Below are positions 9,826 through 20,500 of a stretch of 64,000 nucleotides of DNA, in pieces. Every line of letters begins with the position of its first letter. Position 1 is the stretch's first letter. The notes beneath the pieces were generated by a model. That model was not told where the DNA came from, did no database searches, and saw only the letters and a list, made by a program, of their open reading frames with translations. A program made the position numbers and the translations under genes. Source of the DNA: Ascaphus truei. Taxonomy: Eukaryota; Chordata; Amphibia; Anura; Ascaphidae. The stretch spans positions 48,970,801 to 49,034,800 of the forward strand of contig CM071568.1 of NCBI GenBank assembly GCA_036426205.1, given 5' to 3'.

Positions 9826-10252
9826 CACTGGGGACACACAGGCGTCGGGAAACTGGGGACACACAGGCGTCGGGCCACTGGGGACACACAGGCGTCGGGA
9901 AACTGGGGACACACAGGCGTCAGGCCACTGGGGACACACAGGCGCCGGGAAACTGGGGGGACACAGGCGTCGGGCCACTGGGGGGACACAGGCGTCGGGC
10001 CACTGGGGATACACAGGCGTCGGGCCACTGGGGACACACAGGCGTCGGGCCACTGGGGACACACAGGCGTCGGGCCACTGGGGACACACAGGCGTCGGGC
10101 CACTGGGGACACACAGGCGTCGGGCCACTGGGAACACACAGGCGTCGGGAAACTGGGGACACACAGGCGTCGGGCCACTGGAGACACACAGGCGCCGGGG
10201 CCACTGGAGACACACAGGCGCCGGGGCCACTGGAGACACACAGGCGCCCGGC
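9826..10252 (+). repeat. 25-bp GC-rich minisatellite, 17 copies, just upstream of the INTS8 start
   Basis: The unit is ACTGGGGACACACAGGCGTC plus GGGCC or GGGAA, repeated about 17 times with point variants and a few one-base length changes. Variants are interspersed, suggesting internal shuffling. Long open frames on both strands are artefacts of a unit that lacks stop codons. The array begins about 80 bases upstream of the putative INTS8 acceptor, so it lies in the upstream non-coding or promoter region of INTS8. Confidence 0.93.
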
Positions 10253-10833
10253 CACAGACAGAGCTCAGTGCTCATCCAGTGAAACGTATACACGGTACAG
10301 TGCCTAAATATATATGTATAGATATCTATTAAATAAAATGGTCTTTTAGTTTAACATTTTGGTCAAAGTGTTGTAAGCCCCTGAGCCACTATACGGCAGA
10401 CCACATCTCAAGGGTCCCTAATACTAATATAAATTCTTAATAACCTGTGCATTACCAGGAAGAATGATTTATAATAAATCTGTCAAAATTAGTTGCATAG
10501 TTCTAAGTCTGATTGAAGCTTTTATTAACCTGTACATTACCAGGAAAAGCACTCTGTATTAGATTTGTCACAATCATACTGCAAGCAAGCAAGTTCCCCT
10601 GAGAGTGGGAGATGCTATGGAGTGAGCTTTTAACCACTTCAATGTGGGAGGGAGGGAGTGAGCTTCAACAAGATAGGAAGAGCCACCTTCGAATCAGCTA
10701 AGACCAGCTGAACAAGAATTGTAAAACATACAGGACACCTGCAAGCTCTTATTGAACCCCCAAAATAACCACAACACATATATAAGCATATAAGTGTCAC
10801 AGAGGAGTGCTACTGAGCATGGCAATATATATA

Positions 10834-10933
10834 AAACCAGAGACAGAACATAAAACATAGACAGAGCTCAGTGCATATAAGTTTCACTGGACGTGCACTG
10901 AGCTGTCTGTGTTTTATGTTCTGTCTCTGGTTT
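10834..10933. repeat. 100-bp palindrome, about 40-bp near-perfect arms
   Basis: The left arm (AAACCAGAGACAGAACATAA to CAGTGCA) is inverted on the right (TGCACTG to CTGTCTCTGGTTT), with about one or two differences and an 18-base spacer. Part of the left arm (AGACAGAGCTCAGTGC) also occurs at the edge of the minisatellite near 10256. I infer a small foldback repeat. Confidence 0.8.
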
Positions 10934-11544
10934 CAATATATGAATATACGAGCGGGTTTTCTTTTGCTTTTGTGTTGTATGGTATTCCATCCCTTATATG
11001 AAGGGTTAAATATCCTTTGATACGAATTGAGAATTGGACTATTTAAGGGCTATCAGACCACTCACATTTATTCCCTGATGAAGTCGCCTCATTAGCAATG
11101 AAATGCATAGGGATGTATTTCTGGATTTGTTGGACTCGGGTTGTTGGTGTCCATGCTTACAGGGACCACTTCGGGACTCTTGACAGTTAAGCAGGACTGC
11201 AAGAACTAGAAGACTAGCTTGAAAACATTAAATGAGGAATCATTGACCTTCGTGAAGTAAGAAGAAAAGAGACGGCCTCATTGAGCTCAAAAGTGGACAC
11301 CTATCATATTGTAGAGGTACAGAAAATTGAAGAATCAGTAGAGTAGACTTCACCGTTTATCAATAATGGAGTGGGAAAGCGCATCCCTATATGTAAATTT
11401 AAATATATTATTTACTGGTTTAGTGCACTGTTAAAGGTAAAGGAATATTGTAATCACTGTAAACTGGTATTTTGTGGTCAAGTTGAAATGTAATATGTTT
11501 TGTTATAGAAAACGCAATAAAACATTTTAACGATAAAAAGAAAG

Positions 11545-13940
11545 AGCATCCAGAATCATCATCCTGTTGATAAAGAGATATAAAATTCAAATAATCCAAA
11601 AATGTATTCCCCAAAATCAAGAAACACACAAAGTCAAGTGGAATATTTCTACCATGAAATCAGCCAAAGGAAAGTGTCACCTCAAGATAATTATGGGAGA
11701 TTTCAATACAGAGATTAGTATCCAGCCGAAAGTAAAAACATCACTTGGTAATTATGGTTACAGCAACAGGAATGAACATGGAGACAGATTGGTAGAATTG
11801 GCAGGATGTGAAAACGTTGGCATCATGAATTCATTCTTCAGTAAGAGTCCAAGTAGAAAATGGACATAGAGTGGAAATGGAATCAAGAATGAAATGGACT
11901 GTATCCTAACAAAAACATGTGATTGAAGAATGCACAGTCCTTCTACATTTTAACAGGAGACGTTACTACTGAATAGTTCCCTGCAAATTACATCTGAATG
12001 CCAAAATTGAAAGAAAAACGAAAAAAAAAAAGAAAGAAAAAGAAATCAAGAACCATAAGCGTAATGGCAAAGAATTTCAACAAGAGCTGAAAAATCACAT
12101 GCTCAGGATGCATGATACTTAAACAATTATAAAATGTATGAAGATTGTAGCAAACTGGAGCAACCGCTAACAAAAAACAGGATAAGAAAATATCAGATAA
12201 GACAAAGCAGTTAATGAGGAAACAAGAAGGATTGAAGCAAGAACAAAAAAATGAATATACAGAGCTGTGCAAGTCTATCTGCAAGTGTGTAATTGAATTT
12301 AAGAAAAATGTTTCTGTGATATGGCGAAAACTATCAAAGATAACAAAAAGGTTCAATTAGAAGCAGCAACTTATGATTGGGAAGCAAATCATCAACACAC
12401 TGCACTTATTATAAAGACAGCTGAGAACTTCAGCAAGAATACATAAGACATGACATACAACATAATACAGCTGACAGACAGCAAGAAAACACCAATACCG
12501 TACCATCCGGCCTTCCAGAAAAAGTAGCACAGACAATAAAATCCATGAAGAATGGCAAGGCTTCTGGGGAAGATGGAATTACAGCTGAAATCTTGGTAGC
12601 TAGGGAAGAAGTAAAGAAGTTCTTGCCAAACTCTTCACATGCTGCTTGAAAAAAAGGAAAATTTGAGAACAATGGAGCAACACCATAGTTATCATCAGAC
12701 ACACAAAGGGAGAAAGAAAACCTCATGGCCAATCAGTCTACTTCCAAATCACTTACAACGATTTTTACAACGATACAATGAAGCACATTCAAGTTGTAAA
12801 AGTGGTGATTTTCCGGAGTAATTAACATGCTCTACCACCCCGCTTTTCAATGCAACACTTGCAGAATGGTTTAAGACACTGAACTGGGAAGAACAAGGAA
12901 TCAAAATCTAATGGTTAATACCGGTCACCTATGATTTGCAGACATCGCTATTTTTGCCACAAGAAGATTTCCAGCAACAAAATCAGACAACTCGTGGAAG
13001 CAAGTAATAAAGTTGGCCTCCATATGAATCTAATGAAGACTAAAGTGATGTTTAAATAACGCGTCAACTCTACAAAACATTTAAATAAATTGAATTAAAT
13101 GGTGAAAACGGTGTCTATCTTGGCCAGCAATTATTAATGGATGGAAACATTTCAAAGGAAATCAATAAGAGAAAGAAAATAGGCTGGAGCGCATTTGGAA
13201 GAAACAAGACAACAAGACAATCTTTCCAAATAATTTTCCACTGTGCCTCAAGAGGACAATTTGCCCGTACTCACGTAGTGATGTGAAACCTGGACCCTAA
13301 ATGCAAAGATAATTCAGAAGCTTCAGACAATGCAAATTAGTATGGAGAGATGTATGCTGGGTATTACCCGAAGAGACAGGAAAAAGAATGAATGGGGTTG
13401 AAACCGAAGTCTGTGACATCATCATAAGGTTGAAGAAATTAAAATGGCAGGTGGGCCGGACATATACCAACAAGAAATTACCATTGTTGGACCTCGATAG
13501 TACAGGATTAGAGCGACTGGATTCCAAGGAAGATTAAAAGACCAAAAGTAAGGCTGAGTCCCCTGTGCCGCCGAGCGAGGTTGCTTCTGGCTATTTCAAT
13601 TTTAATGTCCCCGCTCACATGCACGGACGCTCACCCACGCTTGGCACTTGCGTAAACAAAAGAAAAACTGACTTTGAACTGCGCTTAGCTTGCCTGTAGC
13701 GCCTCCCGCGCGCACTTGCGAAATAGCGCGGACAACCGTTGCTCATGCTTGGGGAGTTGGTGTCGTCGTCGCTCTCCAAGCATGAGCGCGGTTAGCGGCA
13801 CAGGGGACTCAGCCTAAAATGGGAGGATGAAATCAGATCCTTTGTTAGAGCAATGTGGGGAAGAGAGGCTTGCAACCACAGGACCTGTACCATCATTGTA
13901 GAAGTCTTCATCTAGCACTGAATAAACAAGGGCTGCAGGA
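11545..13940 (+). mobile_element. Decayed RTE-like LINE
   Basis: Plus-strand fragments in shifting frames match an endonuclease block (IIMGDFNTEI, then NEHGDRLVELAGCENVGIMNSFF) near 11690-11850, an RT start (SMKNGKASGEDGITAEIL) near 12545, and a C-terminal block (GRTYTNKKLPL and WEDEIRSFVRAMWGREA) near 13450-13870. Many stops and frameshifts show it is dead. The order endonuclease-RT-C-terminus is normal. A Harbinger MITE (13552-13814) interrupts it. The phrase GGGTATTAC...AGAGACAGGAA...GAATGG occurs at 13360 and again at 13940, so part of the 3' region is duplicated. Confidence 0.7.
13552..13814. mobile_element. PIF/Harbinger MITE with TAA duplication
   Basis: The ends GGCTGAGTCCCCTGTGCCGC and the inverted GCGGCACAGGGGACTCAGCC are nearly perfect, allowing small gaps in the inner bases. 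TAA flanks both sides (13549-13551, 13815-13817). The 263-bp element is GC-rich and non-coding. It is nested in the RTE-like LINE, whose reading resumes on the far side. Confidence 0.82.
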
Positions 13941-14095
13941 TGGGTATTACACGGAGAGACAGGAAGAAGAAAAAAAAAGAACGAATGGCTTTGAAACCTT
14001 TACCAATAAATGATAAGAATGATAGAAAAAATATATAATCGTCAACCCTTGCACATCCACTGCTATCTTTCAAATAGAGATATTACATCCACTAG

Positions 14096-14245
14096 CATAG
14101 GGCGGCTCAACTCCATTCCCCTCCTCCCCCCAACAACATGTCAGGATCTCTCTGCTTCAGCACAGGTGGCTCAGATTTGGATACCTGTGCTGAAGCTGGG
14201 ATATCCTGACCTGTTGGGAGGGAGAGCTGGAGAGGAGCAGCCCTG
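14096..14245. mobile_element. hAT MITE (CAGGGG-type family), copy 2
   Basis: The core CTTCAGCACAGGTGGCTCAG and its inverted partner CTGTGCTGAAGCTGGGATAT match the copy at 6522-6749. Outer ends are eroded and no 8-bp duplication is evident. It ends about 95 bases before the NDUFAF6 promoter elements. Confidence 0.7.
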
Positions 14246-14339
14246 CTCCAGCAGACTATGCACACAGACCTCTCTCACCTCTTCCTTCCACGCACAGAGA
14301 ACTGATCATACAACGCTGACACCTGGGCTCGCGCTGAGT

Positions 14340-14460
14340 GCGGGTAACCTCCCGTCACGTGACAACAACAGCAAGGGCGCTGCAGAAGTGACGTTACAGC
14401 AGCAGCCGCACTCTCTGTGACAATCTTCTCCACCAATAAGGAGGCGGCTCCTCCAGTGTA
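14340..14460 (+). promoter_or_regulatory. NDUFAF6 proximal promoter
   Basis: The 120 bases before the ATG contain a palindromic E-box GTCACGTGAC (14354-14363, a USF/MYC-family type site), a CRE-like TGACGTTA (14389-14396), a CCAAT box (14433-14437) and a GC-rich GAGGCGG (14441-14447). There is no TATA box. This is the usual layout of a housekeeping promoter for a mitochondrial protein. The transcription start is not visible; the 5' UTR must be short if these sites are upstream of it. Confidence 0.6.
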
Positions 14461-14588
14461 ATGGCGGCGCGCGCTGTGCTGCTCAGGCAGCGCCGGCTCG
14501 CGCTGCGGTCACCTCTGCGGTCCGCTTCCTCCAGCAATACCCAGGCCGGCGGCGGGCAGTCGGCGGCGTACTGCCTGGAGCTGGTCAG
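14461..14588 (+). CDS. NDUFAF6: NDUFAF6 exon 1, mitochondrial presequence
   Basis: The exon encodes residues 1-42 plus two bases of R43, ending LVAG in DNA terms at GTCAG|GTAAGG. It begins [12 protein letters not shown], followed by Arg- and Ser-rich sequence, then AAYCLELV, where homology to the mature enzyme-like domain starts. The ATG is the first in a GC-rich context that directly follows the promoter boxes. No upstream in-frame ATG competes in the proximal region. Confidence 0.94.
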
Positions 14589-17500
14589 GTAAGGAGAGCT
14601 CTCACTGAACGTGCGGAGATAACTGCCCCTGGAAATACCTCCAGGGCTAATTGAGGGGCATTTTAGCTGGATAGTCAGGTAAATACCCTCTGCTAATCTG
14701 TGGGGCAGGTTATTACCCTCTGCTAATCTGTGGGGCAGGTTATTACCCTTTGCTAATCTGTGGGGCAGGTTATTACCCTCTGCTAATCTGTGGGGCAGGT
14801 TATTACCCTCTGCTAATCCGTGGGGCAGGTTATTACCCTCTGCTAATCTGTGGGGCAGGTTATTACCCTCTGCTAATCTGTATATGATGAGATGACACTC
14901 ACCACCTGTAGGAGGTGATAGAGGGGCAGTATTCTGCCAGTATGTGAGAAAGTAATTGCCCCCTGCAGGAAGAGGAAGGGGCAGATATAGATCAGTATTC
15001 TACCTGTACATGATGCTATAATTACCCCCTGCAGGGGAAGGGCCCAGATAATGAAGGGGTTGAGCTTTTGGTGCCGTAACATGACAGTCTGAATATCCCA
15101 CTTATATTTGTATTTTTGTTATTGTATAGAAAGCGTGACTATGAAGGATTCCTGTGTACATTGTTGCTGCCTCCAGGATCCCGCAATTCGGCTTTCGCAC
15201 TTCGGGCATTTAATGTAGAACTGTCTCAGGCAGGTACAGTATTATGTTACCCGGATCTATAAGTACATGAAACACCCCTCACATTAAAACTTGATCGTTT
15301 TACTTCATCTGTTATACCACAATGTGGTGGTTGCATGCACAAATTCCTAAACATTGAGAGGAAGAGTTCGTCTGTATCTTTCTGACTGAGAGCATGAAAT
15401 CCATTCAAATATTGTAAATAAATTCCGGATTAAACAGAAAAGTGGGTTCTTTAAAGTAGAACAAGTTTTTACAATTGTGTTGGTTGTTCAGGGCCTTTGA
15501 GTTTTGAGGAATGAGGATTCTTAGTGGCTTCTCTTACAATGTGGGTTCATAATGATCTGTAGAACATCAACTCATACAACACAATTCATGTTTACACGTG
15601 AAGACAAAAGTTTTAACCTATGTAAAGATTGCATGTTGTCTAATGAAAGGGCATTAGAACGAGATCTTCAAGCTACAGCAGACTTATGGATAGGTGTATT
15701 AGAATTGTAAAGAGCCTCTCCATAATACTATTATTTAAAAGAATGTGCATCCAGGCTGGTATGTGTATGTGTGTGTATGTGTGTGTATGTGTATGTATGT
15801 GTGATTATTATATTTTTTTTTTTTTTTTTTTTAGCTTTTGGAACATACTAGTTCCAATCTCTTAATCCTAGTTTTTTTTATTATCTTTTGCTATCATGCC
15901 ATTTTCCAGTTCTGAGATAGTAGAGAAATCAGGGAGCGCAGAAAACCGCTGAAAGCATGAAAAATAAAAAACAAAAGAAACACACAAATAGTGCAACTCT
16001 GTCTGTGAAATAATGATCAAAAGTACAGTTTCCGGTGAGTATGCACTTACACAAGTGCAGACAAAGCCCAAACGTGGCCTGTTGATAGCTGGCTTCAAAT
16101 ACAATAAATGGTAGATAATAGATGTATTGACCAGAGTAAATAAACAACTGGACAAAGATGATGTAATAGTGCTGGTATATTGAAATACACAATAAGTACA
16201 CAGTAGTAGGTATCGGATAGTAAGCAATGGCAACTTACAGGGAAGCAACATGCAAGGGCATTGTATGATAGAGTTGGAGTGGTGTCCGGTAGTGGAGGAT
16301 GATGAACCGAAGGCTGTTGAGTTCCTGTAGGGAAGCCGGTGCGCTGACCTGCTCTCTGCGATATTAGGCTGATACTCTCACTTCCGGGTTCTCCTCACGT
16401 GATCGGCGTCCACACGTAATGACGTAGATCCTTCTGAGATACCAGAACCCCCCCAAAAACAGGGTCCCTTAGATCAGGGGTGCGCACACTTTTTTAAGTC
16501 TGAGCCCCCTGCCTGCTCGCGCCCCCTCCTTTACCTGTTCGCGCCCCCTCCTTTACCTGTTCGCCTGCGTTTTTTGACATCACAACGTCATGTGACGTCG
16601 CGTCGACCGAAGCCGCCGGAGACCAGGTAAGTGAGTTACAGAGGCATCGCATGCGCTCCCCCGGCATTTAATTTAAATGCTTTGGGGAAGAGTGTGGGGC
16701 CTCTAAGTGCAGAGCCCCCAGTTTGCGCACCCCTGCCTTGAATAACATGTAGGCCTACGTGCAAATATATTGATGTATGTATATCCTTATTTATATAGCG
16801 CCCAGAGTCGTACTTGGTGTTTTACAAGAGACAATACAGTACGGGGAATTATAATACAATAAGTGCAACAAATAAGATCAGATAATAGCAAAGGAAATCC
16901 CTGCCCCAAAGAGCTTACAATCTAAGTGTGATGATGGGAGATTTACAGGGACAGCAGGCGAGGGAATAAGTTAGTGCCTGGCCACAATGGTTGTTAAGAG
17001 CAACTACTGTATGGCTGTGAGAAACTAGTCATGTGTCCGGGCTATTGAAGCACTTCATTTAAGAGGTGAGTTAAAAAAAAAAAAAGGATCTATCTATAGA
17101 TATATATCTATGTTGCGTGCTCCAGTGGTTACAAATACATGTTATTTACTGCCAATAATAAAGATGAAGTCCAGTTCAAATAGATAAGTATCATAACTTG
17201 CCTTCCCTTCCAACGACGTGGCGTCAAATGACCCTGCCCGTCTCTTGATGCCGGGGCAGGGGGGGGGGGGGGGCGCAAGGTGCCGAGGAGAGCAGGCAGG
17301 GGTGCGCACAGGGAAAAGTTTGCACACCCCTAAGTTAGAAGACTGAAACGCACAACTTTCACTGTTATAAGTGCTGATGTTTATATAAGTCACAGACACA
17401 CATTCAGGTTTATTACTATTAAAAAATAAGTATTGAAAGATGGAGCAAGACACAAAAAATTTGAATTTTCAATCCTCTCAAACTATTTTCTTTCCAGCTA

Positions 17501-20500
17501 CTACTGATATTATGGTCGCCTTGCATTCAGGGTCACTCTATAATTGGGCAAATATGTTGTGTACAGATGCGTATGTATGTACGCACCTAAATCATCCATG
17601 GATTGTGATCCATCTTGCCTAATCCCTGCTTCAAGCAGGTAGCAAACACTGTTTCTCAATTTCGATCCATATAAGACTGTTCTTCTTTGAGACATTTGTT
17701 AGCTCTTCAGGAGTGTAAAACATGTTATATAACTTGCTGTAGCTTCCATATGTGTTACATTAACTTTTTTTAATTTTTTTTAAAGGTGAAAGACTCTGTA
17801 TCCCAGAAGAACCTTGGTCTGATGAGGATGCAGTTTTGGATGGACGCAGTGCAAGAGATATACCGGGATAACCCCCCGCATCACCCGGTGGCACAGGAAC
17901 TAGCCAAGGTGCGACACAAAAATTCTCAGGCCAGGGGCATTGTCGCCCTGATTAAATGTTGCAGTAATCTCCTTCAGCAAATGTATGATTTTGTTTTGTG
18001 TTGGTGCAGGGAATTGTATATACCTTTCTCACATGGCACCACATATGTGCAACTCGGTCAATCCGAATGTCAAAGGTTTGGCTCTTCACTCCATGGCTTC
18101 AAAAGCCCCATTTTATAGTAGTACGTTGTATACGTCTTACTATTATTGTGGCTCATAACTAACCAGATTTCTCTCTACGTCCCTCCTATGCCAGTACAAA
18201 CTCACTGGGGTACTAAAACCGTCCCATTTATGGGTAGGACTAAACTTGAAACGAATCGGGCTCCGCGCTCTCCTATAAACACACGAGCAGAGAATATCCC
18301 CAGAGGGGCTGAAAGCTTCAAACACTCGGGAAGGTATACAGAAAGTGGCATTATCCCTGCCTTCCTCCTCACTATGCGTTCAGGAGGTAGGTTCTCTCCT
18401 CACAGGTTTTGTTGTCTGGTACATCTTGGTGCGGGCAGCCTTTGGGCATCTCTCTTTTCCTGGGCAAAGGAGAAGATTTCCCCTAAGTCCACAATGCCAC
18501 AATACGTTTGTTTGGCCAACGTGAAGCAAGTAGGTGCGGGATTATCCTTGGTCCCAGCCATTGTTCTAACATTATGCCCCCTACATTGTTGTATTTAGTG
18601 ATAAACTATACCCTCCTGCTTGCCTGAAGCGGATCTTACGGCAGTTGAAGGATTTCTCTGCTGTCGTGAGCGTAGGGGCCACGGTATGGAAACAGACTGC
18701 TCTGTTGCCAGCTACTATTCCAAAGGCAGGATACACCTTCTGTGATCCATATGATTGATTAGGATCCTCTGTGGAGAGTTCTTAGGCTACTAAAGTGGAA
18801 GTGGGATTTGCAGGACTCCTTTCTGATGGTTTGTGAATGTACTTCAAAAGCAGATGGGGTAAAAAGTCATTTGTTACTTTTCTCACCTTGGTTGTGGCAT
18901 GAGACTCTCCTGTTTGGGCTAATTAGCCCACTGTCTTAAGTCCTTATTGAGCCCTCCACCCTGTTAGGCTATGATCCCTGTTTGTTCTGCTGCCTGTCTC
19001 TGTATGGCATTTGCTCTGCCGCCTGTCCAGAGTCTCTGCTGTGTCGGATAAGGGCTTCTCTGTGCTCTGCCGTGTCGGATAAGGGCTTCTCTGTGCTCTG
19101 CCGTGTCGGATAAGGGCTTCTCTGTGCTCTGCCGTGTCGGATAAGGGCTTCTCTGTGCTCCGCCGTGTCGGATAAGGGCTTCTCTGTGCTCCGCCGTGTC
19201 GGATAAGGGCTTCTCTGTGCTCCGCCATGTTAATTCTGTTGTTGAACTTCTATTTCTATGGTGGTTGCCTGTGTTTTTTTTAATTAGTTTCTCCCCCCAC
19301 CCCAGAGGTGCTTTGATATTCATTTTTACTGCCATAGAAGGGACATAAGAAGAAAAATTATTCTTGCAGTTAATTCCTTTTCTTCTAGTGCCCACATGCA
19401 GTGCACCTTTCCCTCCTTGGTGCAACGTTTTGTATGTATGTCTTTATTTATAGAGGGCCATCCAGGTACATGGCGCTTTACAGCAGTAATGCTCATCATA
19501 TTATAACACATAATGAGAATAAGCTCTTCAGGCAGAAAACAATACAAAAAGGATTTCCTGCCTCCAAGAGCTTACGCTCGAAGACAGTGGTCCCTAACGG
19601 GATGCCTGCCAAGCCTTCTGTGGGTGCCCATGCCCACAGTGCTGCTGACTGCTCCTGCATGCCTCTCGCAGCACTGGAGAGCTCCCCGCAGGGTAACTGG
19701 TTGGTGCCCGCCACTCTCTCCTGAAGTCTCAAGTGTGCCCTTGTGCACAAAGGTTGGGGACCCCTGATGTAAGTTGTAATTAGGGAGAACTTACAGAGAC
19801 AGTAGGAGGGTGTTATGGTGAGTGCATCTGTAAGGTGTCAAGGTCCGTGTATATCAAATTGCGAAACGGTGTAATTGGGCGCTCCTATACAAAATAAGTG
19901 ATATACAGTATATATATATATATATATATTATATTCGGTTAATATCGTTGAAAAAGGATATATTAATCTTATTGGATAACCGAATTCCTATTATATGTGA
20001 ATACAATTTAGTATGTGGAATCCACCACCAAATAGTGCTAGTGATGGGGTGAAAACTTTTCAGCAGCTCAAGATAACCCTCTGTTGACCGTTCTTGGGTC
20101 TACGCGAATCTTGTTTATTCTTTTCCAGGTGAGGGGAGCGCAGGAAATTCTCAGCATATGTGAAAAAATAAATAAGAAACAAAAATAGTGCGACGTGTAT
20201 GTGGTCATTTTCTTAAAGTATAATGGATATCTTTGCACTCACATATTTCTGCATGAATTTAAAGCATGTTAGAGACTCAGGGCCTCATGCAGAGAGCAGC
20301 GAATTTAAAAATTGGCGAGGGTACTAAAAAGTAGCTTTTTTGGAGAGTTTTATTCTCCATATGCAGAAATGTGCGAATTCTGCAATTTTATAGCATGAAT
20401 GCGTGTGGCGAGTTTAAAATGGAGAGATGCGCGCTGCAGAAATGTGTTAAAAAAAAATCGCGCATTTTTTTTTTCCCTGTCTTATGGCCGGCGAGCTCCA

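Noticed and set aside
9741..10332. Open frames of 110-174 codons on both strands
   Set aside because: They arise from a 25-bp minisatellite unit without stop codons; the products are short peptide repeats with no family match.
9745..14340. Search for CCNE2 or TP53INP1 exons between the two genes
   Set aside because: No frame or motif of either protein was recognised on either strand.
14010..14420. 136-codon frame directly upstream of NDUFAF6
   Set aside because: It crosses a hAT MITE and the promoter boxes, so it is a chance frame.
18944..19425. 153-codon frame with [11 protein letters not shown] repeats
   Set aside because: Artefact of the 31-bp tandem repeat.
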